Assembly: GCF_944380975.1 (NCBI RefSeq)
Contig: NZ_CALWJK010000005.1
Coordinates: forward strand, 1-64,000
Origin: an uncultured Agathobaculum sp.
GTDB taxonomy: Bacteria; Bacillota; Clostridia; Oscillospirales; Butyricicoccaceae
DNA length: 64,000 nucleotides
Reading direction: 5' to 3'
Shown here: one piece after another, positions 50,178-59,013 of the stretch
Position numbering within the stretch: position 1 is the stretch's first letter
Layout of the letters: each line of letters starts with the position of its first letter
Program-made: the position numbers and the translations under genes
The notes under the pieces: generated by a model
Databases searched by the model: none
The model's input: only the letters and a program-made list of their open reading frames with translations
Told to the model about the DNA's origin: nothing

Positions 50178-51383
50178 TTACTTTGCTTCGTTTACCAGAC
50201 GCTCGGTGTCCTTGGCGATCATCAGTTCCTCATTGGTGGGGATGACCAGCACACGCACGCGCGCCCAGTCGATGGAGATATCCATCTGCTTGCCGCGGTA
50301 CTTGTTCTTCTCCGGGTCGATCTTGATGCCGAGATACTCCATGTGCTCGCAAACATCCCAGCGGACCGAGCGGTCGTTCTCGCCTACGCCCGCGGTGAAG
50401 ATGATAGCATCTACGCCGCCCATCTCTGCGATGTACGAGCCGATGATCTTCTTAACCGACAGGTTGAACATTTCCTTGGCCAGCGCCGCACGCGCATTGC
50501 CGTCAGTGATGGCAGCGTCCAGATCGCGGAAGTCGGACGAAACGCCCGAAATGCCCAGCATACCGGACTTCTTGTTGAGGATATTGATAACGTCTGCCGC
50601 AGAGATGTTCTCATGCTCTGCCAGGAACTCGATAATAGCTGGGTCCAGATTGCCCGCGCGGGTGCCCATCGGCAGGCCGTCCAGCGGGGTGAAGCCCATC
50701 GAGGTATCATAGCTCTTGCCGCGGTTGATCGCGCAGATGGAAGAGCCGTTGCCCAGATGGCAGGTAATCAGGCGCAGTTCCTCGAGCGGACGGCCGAGCA
50801 TCTCAGCAGCCTGCTGAGAAACATACTTGTGGCTGGTGCCGTGGAAGCCATAGCGGCGGATCTTGTACTTCTCATAGTACTCATACGGAATCGCATACAT
50901 GTAATGCGACTGCGGCATGGTCTGATGGAACGCGGTGTCGAATACCGCAACCATCGGCACATCCGGACCCATAACGTCGCGGCAAGCCTGAATGCCGATC
51001 AGGTTGGGCGGATTGTGCAGCGGTGCCAGCGGGACACAGTCCTCGATCGCCTTGATGACCTTTTCGGTGATGATGACGCTGTCCGAGAAGAACTCGCCGC
51101 CGTGTACCACGCGGTGACCGACCGCGTCGATCTCGCTCATCGAGGAGATAACGCCCTTTTCGGGATCGAGCAGCACATTGATAACCGACTGGATTGCTTC
51201 CTTATGCGTCGGCATTGCGATATCAAACTTAAATTTTTCATCCGACTTGTTGCCGGTGTGCGTCAGTACGCCGTCGATGCCGATGCGCTCGCACAGGCCC
51301 TTGGCCATAACGTCGCCGGATTCGGTGTCGAGCAGCTGATACTTGAGCGAAGAGCTGCCGGCGTTGATAACCAGAACTTTCAT
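50178..51383 (-). CDS. ackA: Acetate kinase
   Basis: 401 residues. [13 protein letters not shown] at the start, [50 protein letters not shown] and [13 protein letters not shown] are all present. Makes ATP from acetyl phosphate in fermentation. The ATG at 51383 follows GGGAG by eight bases; a TTG just upstream is not needed. pta is not in this window. Divergent from tmcAL with its own TTGTAC-17-TAATAT promoter. Confidence 0.98.
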   Translation of the reverse strand: MKVLVINAGSSSLKYQLLDTESGDVMAKGLCERIGIDGVLTHTGNKSDEKFKFDIAMPTHKEAIQSVINVLLDPEKGVISSMSEIDAVGHRVVHGGEFFSDSVIITEKVIKAIEDCVPLAPLHNPPNLIGIQACRDVMGPDVPMVAVFDTAFHQTMPQSHYMYAIPYEYYEKYKIRRYGFHGTSHKYVSQQAAEMLGRPLEELRLITCHLGNGSSICAINRGKSYDTSMGFTPLDGLPMGTRAGNLDPAIIEFLAEHENISAADVINILNKKSGMLGISGVSSDFRDLDAAITDGNARAALAKEMFNLSVKKIIGSYIAEMGGVDAIIFTAGVGENDRSVRWDVCEHMEYLGIKIDPEKNKYRGKQMDISIDWARVRVLVIPTNEELMIAKDTERLVNEAK

Positions 51384-51415
51384 TTGCAAAACTCCCTTGT
51401 GCCGTATTTGGCGGC

Positions 51416-51444
51416 TTGCACAAAGCCGCGGAAGCCGATATAAT
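51416..51444 (+). promoter_or_regulatory. Sigma-A promoter of tmcAL
   Basis: TTGCAC-17-TATAAT, leaving about 90 bases of leader. Confidence 0.7.
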
Positions 51445-51458
51445 AATGTTACACTCTT

Positions 51459-51487
51459 ATATTACACGATTTACTGCAAATGTACAA
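51459..51487 (-). promoter_or_regulatory. Sigma-A promoter of ackA
   Basis: Reverse strand TTGTAC-17-TAATAT; it lies downstream of the tmcAL -10 box, so the two divergent transcripts overlap at their 5' ends. Confidence 0.65.
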
Positions 51488-51539
51488 GCCAAATTTTAGC
51501 CCGTGCGCCTGTGCATTTGCAATTTGAAGGAGCCTGTTT

Positions 51540-52745
51540 ATGACCGTCTGCGGCGTTGTTGCCGAATATAACCCCTTCCATGCGGGGCACGCGCATCATC
51601 TAGCCGAGACCCGCCGTGCACTGGGCGCAGACACGGCTATCGTGTGCGCGATGAGCGGCAACTTTGTCCAGCGGGGCGATCTCGCGGTAATGGAAAAGTA
51701 CCGCCGTGCCGAAGCCGCCGTGCAGTGCGGTGCAGATCTGGTGCTGGAAACGCCGCTGAGTGCCTGTCTGTGGTCGGCATCCGGGTTTGCGTTCGGTGCG
51801 GTCGCGCTGCTGGATGCGCTTGGATGCGTCACCCATCTTTCCTTCGGCGCGGAACGCGCTGATCTTGCGCTGTTGCGCCGTGCGGCCGACCTGTCCCGCG
51901 CGGAGGGTGCACCTGCCGACGCGCTGCGGCAGGCGCTTGCAGCCGGCCTGCCCTATGCCGCCGCGATGCAGCAGGCAGTCGCAGCGGCCGACCCGGAAGC
52001 CGGTGCGCTGCTGGCAAGCCCGAACAACACGCTTGCGGTCGAATATCTGTGCGCGCTGGATACACTGGACAGCTCCATGCAGCCGCTTGCCATTTTGCGC
52101 GCAGGCAGCGCGCATGACAGCCAAATCCCTGCGGACGGTCTGCCCTCGGCATCTTATCTGCGCAAGCTGCTCACGCAAGGCAGGCTGGAAGAATGCCGTC
52201 CGCTGATGCCGCAAGCCTCCTTTGGTGTATTCTCTCGCGCCATTACAGCAGGCGAAGCGCCGGTGACACGGCACGCGGTCGATCAGGCCATTCTTGCGCA
52301 TCTGCGGCGGCTGACGCCCGCCGACCTTGCCCGCTATTGCGGCAATGATGGACTGGAAAACCGCCTGTGGACGGCCATCCGCGACAACACAGACTTCAAC
52401 GCAATCTGTGCTGCCGCCCAGACCCGTCGCTACCCGCTTGCGCGGGTGCGCCGCGCGCTTATGCGCGCATGGCTCGACCTGCCGACCAGCGTTCCACCAA
52501 CCGCGGACTATGTGCGCGTGCTGGCGGTCGGCGCACGCGGGCGCGACATCCTGCGGCGCATGAAGAACACCTGCGCGCTTCCGGTCATCGTCAAACCGGT
52601 CACAGAACGCACGCTGCCGGACGCAATCCAACCCGCCCTTGCCCGCGACGCGCTCGCGGACGGTCTGTACGCCCTCGCCTATCCCGCTCCCTCGCTGCGC
52701 GTGGGCGGCGGCCGCTTCCGCAAAACCCCCTTCTGCCTGCCATGA
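51540..52745 (+). CDS. tmcAL: tRNA(Met) cytidine acetate ligase
   Basis: 401 residues, YlbM family. GVVAEYNPFHAGHAHHL is the nucleotidyltransferase-type HxGH motif, followed by CAMSGNFVQRGDLAVMEKYRRAE and a C-terminal tRNA-binding half. It activates acetate with ATP and acetylates C34 of elongator tRNA(Met). GAAGGAGCCTGTTT precedes the ATG. It diverges from ackA, both handling acetate; the neighbourhood is common in Firmicutes as far as I recall. Confidence 0.93.
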   Translation: MTVCGVVAEYNPFHAGHAHHLAETRRALGADTAIVCAMSGNFVQRGDLAVMEKYRRAEAAVQCGADLVLETPLSACLWSASGFAFGAVALLDALGCVTHLSFGAERADLALLRRAADLSRAEGAPADALRQALAAGLPYAAAMQQAVAAADPEAGALLASPNNTLAVEYLCALDTLDSSMQPLAILRAGSAHDSQIPADGLPSASYLRKLLTQGRLEECRPLMPQASFGVFSRAITAGEAPVTRHAVDQAILAHLRRLTPADLARYCGNDGLENRLWTAIRDNTDFNAICAAAQTRRYPLARVRRALMRAWLDLPTSVPPTADYVRVLAVGARGRDILRRMKNTCALPVIVKPVTERTLPDAIQPALARDALADGLYALAYPAPSLRVGGGRFRKTPFCLP

Positions 52746-52787
52746 CCTGTTCCATCCACCGACGTGTTTTTCAGGGAGGTATGACTG

Positions 52788-53009
52788 ATGATGCAATGCC
52801 CTTACTGCGGAAAAGAAATGCTCGACGGCAAGCTATTGGGTGACCACAAGGCGCTCAAATGGCTGCCCAAAGACAAACAGATGTTGTTCGGCCTGTGGGC
52901 CTGCGGGGGATTGACCGTCGGCTCCCATGCGCCCACGCAGCGCGCAGAAGCGCGTGCGTGGCACTGTTCGTACTGCAAAAAGCTGATTATTGATCTGGAA
53001 AACTGCTGA
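52788..53009 (+). CDS. Small zinc-ribbon protein (PF20097/DUF6487-like)
   Basis: 73 residues with a pair of CxxC motifs, CPYC near residue 4 and CSYC near 60, and a hydrophobic middle. The pattern matches small cytosolic zinc-ribbon proteins of unknown function found in Clostridia. TCAGGGAGGTATGACTG precedes ATG 52788. A terminator follows. Confidence 0.75.
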   Translation: MMQCPYCGKEMLDGKLLGDHKALKWLPKDKQMLFGLWACGGLTVGSHAPTQRAEARAWHCSYCKKLIIDLENC

Positions 53010-53017
53010 AGATATGC

Positions 53018-53047
53018 AAAAGGACGACCCGATGGGTCGCCCTTTTT
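53018..53047 (+). terminator. Intrinsic terminator
   Basis: AAAGGaCGACCC-gat-GGGTCGcCCTTTTT. Confidence 0.85.
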
Positions 53048-53135
53048 ATTTCCCCAAAACTGTGCTATCTACTTGACCTGTCGTAGTAGTTGTGTTATGA
53101 TTACTTCATCAGATGGAGTAAAAAGGAGGTGCGCC

Positions 53136-53483
53136 ATGCTGGGAAGCGACGTGATGCGCGGCTACAACGACATACTGATCCTGTGTCTGCTGTGCGAGGG
53201 GGATTCCTACGGCTACGCCATCTCCCGCGAGATCGAACGACGCAGTGGCGGCGAGTACCCAATCAAGGAAACGACACTATATTCTGCGTTCGGGCGGCTG
53301 GAAAAACAGGGCTGGATCGTGCCCTATCAGGGCAGCGAAACGCAAGGTCGTCCGCGCACCTATTACACCATCACAGACGAAGGCAAACGTGCCTATGCCG
53401 CCAAATGCGCCGAATGGCGCGTGCTCAAGGCTGTGGTCGACCGTTTTGCAAAGGAGGATATGGGAAATGGAAGCAATTCGTAA
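53136..53483 (+). CDS. PadR-family transcriptional regulator
   Basis: 115 residues. A winged helix with MRGYNDILILCLLCEGDSYGYAI and REIERRSGG, KETTLYSAFGRLEKQGWI, then GRPRTYYTITDEGKRAY. Start at ATG 53136 after AAAGGAGGTGCGCC. Overlaps the next gene by 17 bases; PadR followed by a HAAS-type membrane protein is a recurring Firmicute pair where the regulator controls the pair. Confidence 0.92.
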   Translation: MLGSDVMRGYNDILILCLLCEGDSYGYAISREIERRSGGEYPIKETTLYSAFGRLEKQGWIVPYQGSETQGRPRTYYTITDEGKRAYAAKCAEWRVLKAVVDRFAKEDMGNGSNS

Positions 53484-54186
53484 CTATGTGGATGCTTTAT
53501 TCGCCACACTGCCGCAGGATACGGATACCCTGCGCATCAAGGCGGATATGCTGGCAAATTTAGAGGAAAAGTATCACGCCCTGCTGAATGAGGGCAAAAA
53601 CGAAGCCGAAGCCACCGGACTGGTCATCGCATCTATCGGCTCGGCAGACGAACTACGGGAAGAGTTTGGTTTGTCAGCGGAAACCGAATCCAATACAGCC
53701 AAAGCCACATCTACTGCACGCGCGACAGCTCCGCAACCCGACCCTGCTGTTGCACAGGCCTATGGACGCTATCAAACACACAAACATGCTATGATAGCGA
53801 TAGCGGTCGCACTGTTCATTCTCGCCCCTTTCACCTGCGCCTTTTTCGAGGATACACTACATCTGGAAGAGCCCGGTATTTTCCTGTTCTTCGTCATGAT
53901 CGCGGCAGGCGTGGCACTGTGCATCCTGTCCGGTCGAAAGGACGACTATTATCGCGATCTGCACGGGCTTGGCTGTGACGAGGATGATATCCCCGACAGG
54001 GAGGATGAGAAACGACACCCAATCAGCAATCTGTTCGCTTCCATTGCTTTTCCAGTCGTGGCAGCCATTTATGTTTGCATAGGTGTGTTCTATGATCTGT
54101 GGCACCCGGGCTGGGTTATCTTCCTGTTCTGCTCCGCAGCTACCGCTGCAATTGCAGCCTATGAAGAATACCGTCGCCGCAATTGA
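53467..54186 (+). CDS. HAAS / permease-prefix-domain membrane protein
   Basis: 239 residues. An N-terminal helical HAAS-like domain (about 1-75, YVDALFATLPQDTDTLRIKADML and EGKNEAEATGLVIASIGSADEL), a low-complexity Ala/Thr linker, then four helices. ATG 53467 nine bases after GGAGG, inside the PadR end. Function is not established; likely regulated by the coupled PadR protein. Confidence 0.83.
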   Translation: MEAIRNYVDALFATLPQDTDTLRIKADMLANLEEKYHALLNEGKNEAEATGLVIASIGSADELREEFGLSAETESNTAKATSTARATAPQPDPAVAQAYGRYQTHKHAMIAIAVALFILAPFTCAFFEDTLHLEEPGIFLFFVMIAAGVALCILSGRKDDYYRDLHGLGCDEDDIPDREDEKRHPISNLFASIAFPVVAAIYVCIGVFYDLWHPGWVIFLFCSAATAAIAAYEEYRRRN

Positions 54187-54270
54187 ACGCCCGAAAAGAA
54201 TTGACTTTGTTCCGCTTTTGCCGTACAATAAATTTTAGTATACTAAAGCAACAGAGGAGCAATACACGAA

Positions 54271-55017
54271 ATGATCGGACTGGGAACCATTGTCAATTGC
54301 TGCACGATCGCTGCCGGCACAACACTTGGCGTTCTCCTCAAAGGAGGACTGCCGCGGCGTTTTGAAACCACCATTCTGCAAGCGCTCGGCCTGTGCACCT
54401 TCTTCATCGGCATTGGCGGCGCGGCCAGCGGCCTGCTGACCATCGAGGACGGCGCGCTTTCCACCCAGCATACCATGCTTTTGGTGCTCAGTTTGGTGCT
54501 GGGTGCAGTTGTTGGTGAAGCGCTGGATATCGAAACACGGCTCAACAACTTCGGCACATGGTGCCAGACGCGGTTTTCCGGCAGCAGCGAGGACGGAAAG
54601 TTCGTGCAGGGCTTTGTGACCGCATCCCTGCTGTTCTGCGTGGGCGCGATGGCAATCGTCGGCGCACTGGAGGACGGTCTGAACGGCAACCCGTCTATCC
54701 TGATTGCCAAAGCCGTGCTGGACGGTGTTTCCGCTGTCATTTTCGCGGCATCACTCGGCAAGGGTGTGTACCTGTCCATCCTGCCGCTGCTTCTCTATCA
54801 GGGCGGCATTACACTGCTGGCGCGGTTCATCCGTCCGTGGCTGACAGACGCGCTCATCAGCCAGATATCCTGCATCGGTTCGGTATTGATCTTCGCCATC
54901 GGATTTAACCTGATGTTCGATAAAAAGGTCAAGGTCGGCAATTTGCTGCCCGCCGTCCTTTTCCCGATCCTCTTCTATTTGTTGTCACGCCTTTTCCCCG
55001 CACTCGGCACCCTGTAA
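54271..55017 (+). CDS. DUF554-family membrane protein
   Basis: 248 residues with seven or so helices. GLGTIVNCCTIAAGTTLGVLLKGGLPRRF at the N-terminus is diagnostic of DUF554 (YdfK/YqgA). Function unknown. ATG follows CAGAGGAGCAATACACGAA. Terminator downstream shared with the convergent MCP gene. Confidence 0.9.
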   Translation: MIGLGTIVNCCTIAAGTTLGVLLKGGLPRRFETTILQALGLCTFFIGIGGAASGLLTIEDGALSTQHTMLLVLSLVLGAVVGEALDIETRLNNFGTWCQTRFSGSSEDGKFVQGFVTASLLFCVGAMAIVGALEDGLNGNPSILIAKAVLDGVSAVIFAASLGKGVYLSILPLLLYQGGITLLARFIRPWLTDALISQISCIGSVLIFAIGFNLMFDKKVKVGNLLPAVLFPILFYLLSRLFPALGTL

Positions 55018-55032
55018 CCATCCACTCAAGCA

Positions 55033-55069
55033 AAACGGGAGGCGCTTCTTAATGAGGCGTCTCCCGTTT
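55033..55069. terminator. Bidirectional intrinsic terminator
   Basis: AAACGGGAGgCG ... CGtCTCCCGTTTG stem between the DUF554 and MCP genes. Confidence 0.8.
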
Positions 55070-55105
55070 GTTATGTACCGCTGCTTTTCAACCGTTTTGC
55101 CTCCG

Positions 55106-56824
55106 TCAGCTTTGCACATGCTCTCCCTGACCCGCGTTATTGCTGAATTTGAACACGGAAAGCAGCTGTTTGAGCATGCTGGCCTGATTGAAGAGCTGCT
55201 CACTGGCTGCGGCAGACTCCTCCGCCGTCGCGGACGTGGTCTGCACCACACCTGCAATCTGGTCTACGCCAGTCGCAACCTGCGACAGCGAAGCGGCCTG
55301 CTCTTGCGTGGCCTTTGTGATTTCGTCGATCCGATGCACCGCCTGCGCCACGTCGGACACCACATGCTCCATGTTTTTCGCCGTCATATGCGCAATACTG
55401 GTTCCGTTCTCCACCGTTTGGATGGACTCCTGAATCAGTTCGGTCGTGCTCTGCGCCGCCTGCGAGGACTTATGCGCCAGATTCCGCACCTCATCCGCCA
55501 CCACGGCAAAGCCTTTTCCTGCCGCGCCGGCACGTGCCGCTTCCACTGCCGCATTGAGCGCCAGAATATTGGTCTGGAAGGCAATATCTTCAATCGTTTT
55601 AATAATTTTCCCAATCTTATCCGAGGCGATATTGATGCTGTCCATCGCCTGAATCATTTCCTTCATCTGAAGGTTGCTCTTTTCCACCTCGTGATTTGCG
55701 CTGTCCGCCTGTTCGCGCGCTTTGGCGGCGCTTTCCGCGTTCTTATTGATGTGGCGGGAAATCTCGTCGATAGTAGCGGTCAGCTGCTGCACCGCACTGG
55801 CCTGCTCCGCGGCGCCGTTGCTCAGCGCCTGCGCCCCGCCGGCCACCTGTTCGCCTCCGGTTGCTACGTCATCCGCTACCGAATTGATCTTCCACAGCGT
55901 TTCATTCAGATCATGGATGGTCTTATAGGCATATCCGGCCAATTTGCTGTAACTGCCGGTATAGATGCTGTCGTTCTGGCTGCGCTTAGTGAAATCTCCC
56001 TCGGCAATGGCCGCCAATCCCTGATCGAGGTCATCAATAATGAAAGACAGCTTTTGAATGGTGAGCCGGATGCTATCCGCCAAACGCCCTAGTTCATCCT
56101 TGGACTGGTAGAGAACCACGGCCCGCTCGAACTCACCATCCGCCACATTCTGCATGGCAATGTCAATCTCTTTTAAGGGGGACACGATGGCTCTGGTCAG
56201 GAGCTGGCTGGCCACAATGGCGATCAGGATCGCCAGCACCAGCACCACCAACACCAGCACCACAGCCGTTGTTTTGACCCGAACCGCGCTCTGCTGTGCA
56301 CTGCTGACGGTCGCCTCTACCTGCTCTATCAGCTGCGTGACCAATTCATCCATCTGCTCGAATGCGGGAGTATACTGATCCCGGTAAATATCATAGGCGC
56401 GCTCCTCATCCTCTTCGGTAAAGGTGCTGGTGAGCGACAGAATTTCATTCTGATATTGCGTCGTTGTCTCCATACAGCCAGTGATCTGCTCAATCGTATC
56501 ATGATATTCCGGCAGTAAGGTGTCTAGCTCTGTCAGCGCCGCCTTCAGCGATTCCAAATCGTTCTCGAGCGCTGTCCGGTTCTCTTCGAACTCTCCGTTG
56601 GTTTCAACCAGCATTTCATTGAGCAACCCCTGCCGCACGGATACCATGTTCCGCCGCACTGTCCACATACTGTTAACCGCAGGAACCATCTGCTCCCCAT
56701 ACTGCACATTGATGGCGCTCAGCCTATTCACACAAATCATAGACACGATCCCCATGAGGACGATCATCGCCAGAACCGGGCAAAAACACGCCAACAGCTT
56801 ACTTCGCAGTTTCCAGTTTCTCAT
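55106..56824 (-). CDS. Methyl-accepting chemotaxis protein
   Basis: 572 residues. First helix at about 10-30, a ~150-residue four-helix-bundle-type sensor domain, second helix at about 187-210, HAMP at about 210-265, then the MA signalling domain with hairpin tip [21 protein letters not shown]-terminus lacks an NWETF-like tether. Ligand unknown. No cheA, cheW, cheY or flagellar genes are seen in the window. The gene is divergent from the HTH-CheR-like fusion, 433 bases apart. AAGGAGCATAGAT precedes the ATG. Confidence 0.94.
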   Translation of the reverse strand: MRNWKLRSKLLACFCPVLAMIVLMGIVSMICVNRLSAINVQYGEQMVPAVNSMWTVRRNMVSVRQGLLNEMLVETNGEFEENRTALENDLESLKAALTELDTLLPEYHDTIEQITGCMETTTQYQNEILSLTSTFTEEDEERAYDIYRDQYTPAFEQMDELVTQLIEQVEATVSSAQQSAVRVKTTAVVLVLVVLVLAILIAIVASQLLTRAIVSPLKEIDIAMQNVADGEFERAVVLYQSKDELGRLADSIRLTIQKLSFIIDDLDQGLAAIAEGDFTKRSQNDSIYTGSYSKLAGYAYKTIHDLNETLWKINSVADDVATGGEQVAGGAQALSNGAAEQASAVQQLTATIDEISRHINKNAESAAKAREQADSANHEVEKSNLQMKEMIQAMDSINIASDKIGKIIKTIEDIAFQTNILALNAAVEAARAGAAGKGFAVVADEVRNLAHKSSQAAQSTTELIQESIQTVENGTSIAHMTAKNMEHVVSDVAQAVHRIDEITKATQEQAASLSQVATGVDQIAGVVQTTSATAEESAAASEQLFNQASMLKQLLSVFKFSNNAGQGEHVQS

Positions 56825-56858
56825 ATCTATGCTCCTTCTTTATATTAGCTTATATAAA

Positions 56859-56885
56859 TCTATCGTTTCCTGCTATCCGCCTTTA
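56859..56885 (-). promoter_or_regulatory. Possible sigma-D-type promoter of the MCP gene
   Basis: Reverse strand TAAA-15-ACGATAGA compared with the motility consensus TAAA-15-GCCGATAT; five of eight -10 positions fit. Low confidence. Confidence 0.3.
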
Positions 56886-57136
56886 CAGCGGACCTTGCGG
56901 AAACGAATTTTTTATCATGGTCATCATAGCACCACCCTCTCATACTTTCCAGCACCCACACCTGACATTTGCGCAACCGCCGATTGCACCACGCACCGCT
57001 TTCCTCAATTTCGTCTATTTGCATAGTTATTCCTTATGTTTAAATCAATATTTATATATATTCTACATTTTTGTTTGTTTTCCTATTAGAAGAAACCATT
57101 TTTTGCAAGCGAAACTTTCCATTTTGTAAACTTATT

Positions 57137-57213
57137 CCCGACCTTGTCAATCAGAGTTTACGCAATATTCGTCCTGTTTTTCCCAAATTCGAACCATCCC
57201 CCGACTTGTCAAT
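57137..57213 (+). repeat. Direct repeats CCCGAC(c)TTGTCAAT upstream of the HTH-CheR gene
   Basis: Two copies, 57137-57151 and 57200-57213, 63 bases apart. The second contains the -35 box of the gene. Candidate binding sites for the encoded HTH protein, or a duplicated promoter. The remainder of the 433-base gap is AT-rich without a gene. Confidence 0.45.
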
Positions 57214-57233
57214 GTTGATTCAAATGTTATAAT
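57206..57233 (+). promoter_or_regulatory. Sigma-A promoter of the HTH-CheR gene
   Basis: TTGTCA-16-TATAAT, 25 bases before the start codon. Confidence 0.65.
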
Positions 57234-57257
57234 AGGGGGCGTGAGGTGACACTGACC

Positions 57258-58967
57258 ATGAAAGTTGCAAACTATATCCAGCTCGCCAGAACGCAGATGC
57301 ATCTGACGCAGGAATATCTGGCGGAAAATATCGGCGTCAGCCGACAGGCAATTTCCCGCTGGGAAAACGGACAGGCGCAGCCCTCTGCCCGCAATATGGT
57401 CAAAATCGCCGCTTTATTGAATGTCACGGTGGACCAGCTTACCGGCGCTGCCCCGCTGGAACCCCCGGCGCCCGCTGCCTCCAGCACCCAATCTCTGACC
57501 GATGATCTGATGGAAAGCTGGAATGATTTATTTCAGCGAACCATGGGCGCGGATCTATCCCGCTACACATCGGAGCATATTCGTCAGACCGTGCAAAGCT
57601 ACATGCAGCAGCATGATTTGCGCTCGGTTTCCGCCTTTATCCGGCTGATGTCCGCTTCCCGAGAGCGGAGAATGGAGTTTCTTCACGCCATTCAGCCCCC
57701 CGTTCCCACCTTTTTTGACGACCCCAAATTGTTCCAGTATTTGCAGGAAGAACTCTTTCCCCGCATCCATGTTGCTGGCACGCCGATCCGTGTATGGGTG
57801 CTCAGTGCATCCAGCGGGCAGGAAGCATTCTCCCTCGCTATGACGATTGCAGAATATCAAGAGAAGAGCCATTGTCAGGACAGTGCACGCATCTTTGCAA
57901 CCGACGCCGCTTATCTGGAAGAACCCGCAGAAAGAGGCGACGGATTTTTCACCGCGCGTCAAGTTGCGTCCATCCCGCAAGCCTTGCGGGAAAAATACCT
58001 GATTCCAGTCGAAGGCGGTTTTCAAATCTGCCCAGCTGTGCGCAAAATGGTGGTCTTTTCTCCCTATGACCCATTGCTTGATCCGCCTTTCTCCCACATT
58101 GAACTTGTGTGCTGCCGCCGGTTGATCTCGGTTTTATGTCCCGGCTGTCAAAGCAGACTGATCCAGACGCTCTATCACAGTCTCTCCCCTGCTGGTTGTC
58201 TTCTGCTGCCCAGCACCCACCCACTCACCGACGGGCAGATGCACTTTTCCCTCAACCGCGACTGTCCGGGCATTTGGCACAAGCTGGACGACGAGGATGA
58301 AATGTACAGCTGGGAGTATGACTCCTGTCCGGTGTCCGCCCGCCAGCCGAACGGCTATCCGCTCGGCGTTCCAATCCAACGAATCCTACAGCAGCTTTTC
58401 ATTGTTCACTATCCGAACGCTCTCCTGATTGATGAAAATTTCCGTATTATTTTCGCGGGAGAAGATATTTTCCATCGGTTCCATCTGGATCAGCAGGGCT
58501 ATTCCGGTCGTCTGGCCGATCACGTCAGCGGCGATTTGATGCAGCGCATCCAACTTTCCGCCCACCGTCTGCAAGCAGCCGCAGACCCCAAACGGGTCAA
58601 CCAAACGCTTATCCGCTTAAACGAAACCAACCGCACCATGTATATGCGCATGACCGGCATTTTAGTGGAGAATCGTTGGTATTATTTGGTCGCATTTTAT
58701 GATTATCATCCACAGAGCAGCGCACGCGACGCAGACAAGCGCGCGCTCGAACAGCAATTGATGGACACCGAAAGCAACCTGAGAAACAAACTGCAGGAGT
58801 TGGTCCGCGCACAGGATCAGATCGAGGTCTTGAACGAGAAGATCAACAGCCTCAATTACGCGCTGTCCAATCGTTCCTGGGAGGTGCGCAGCCTCTGGCA
58901 CGAAGTGGACTTGCTCAACCAGGAGCTTTCCCGCCTGCACGATCAAAGCAAAGGCTTTCAGTCATAA
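57258..58967 (+). CDS. Fusion protein: XRE helix-turn-helix, degenerate CheR-like domain, PAS-like domain, coiled coil
   Basis: 569 residues. 5-62: HTH_3 (ENIGVSRQAISRWENGQAQP). About 95-320: CheR methyltransferase-like: helical N-domain, PTFFDDPKLFQYL, IRVWVLSASSGQEAFSLAM where active CheR has W-SAGCSTGEEPYSLA, IFATDAAYLEE in place of ATDID, VVFSPYDPL, and ELVCCRRLISVL in place of D-I-CRNV-IYF, LSPAGCLLL. 380-485: PAS-like segment (NALLIDENFRIIFAGEDIF) as found after CheR in CheB/CheR fusions. 490-562: coiled coil. The glycine-rich SAM loop and CRN motif are altered, so methylation is doubtful. Start ATG 57258 after GAGGTG; a GTG at 57246 is in frame. A chemotaxis-derived domain on a DNA-binding regulator is unusual. 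Confidence 0.8.
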   Translation: MKVANYIQLARTQMHLTQEYLAENIGVSRQAISRWENGQAQPSARNMVKIAALLNVTVDQLTGAAPLEPPAPAASSTQSLTDDLMESWNDLFQRTMGADLSRYTSEHIRQTVQSYMQQHDLRSVSAFIRLMSASRERRMEFLHAIQPPVPTFFDDPKLFQYLQEELFPRIHVAGTPIRVWVLSASSGQEAFSLAMTIAEYQEKSHCQDSARIFATDAAYLEEPAERGDGFFTARQVASIPQALREKYLIPVEGGFQICPAVRKMVVFSPYDPLLDPPFSHIELVCCRRLISVLCPGCQSRLIQTLYHSLSPAGCLLLPSTHPLTDGQMHFSLNRDCPGIWHKLDDEDEMYSWEYDSCPVSARQPNGYPLGVPIQRILQQLFIVHYPNALLIDENFRIIFAGEDIFHRFHLDQQGYSGRLADHVSGDLMQRIQLSAHRLQAAADPKRVNQTLIRLNETNRTMYMRMTGILVENRWYYLVAFYDYHPQSSARDADKRALEQQLMDTESNLRNKLQELVRAQDQIEVLNEKINSLNYALSNRSWEVRSLWHEVDLLNQELSRLHDQSKGFQS

Positions 58968-59003
58968 AAAAGCGTGCTGCACTACTGTGCAGCACGCCTT
59001 TTT
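58966..59003. terminator. Bidirectional intrinsic terminator
   Basis: AAAAAGCGTGCTGCAC-tact-GTGCAGCACGCCTTTTT between convergent genes. Confidence 0.9.
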
Positions 59004-59013
59004 GTTTTAGTTG

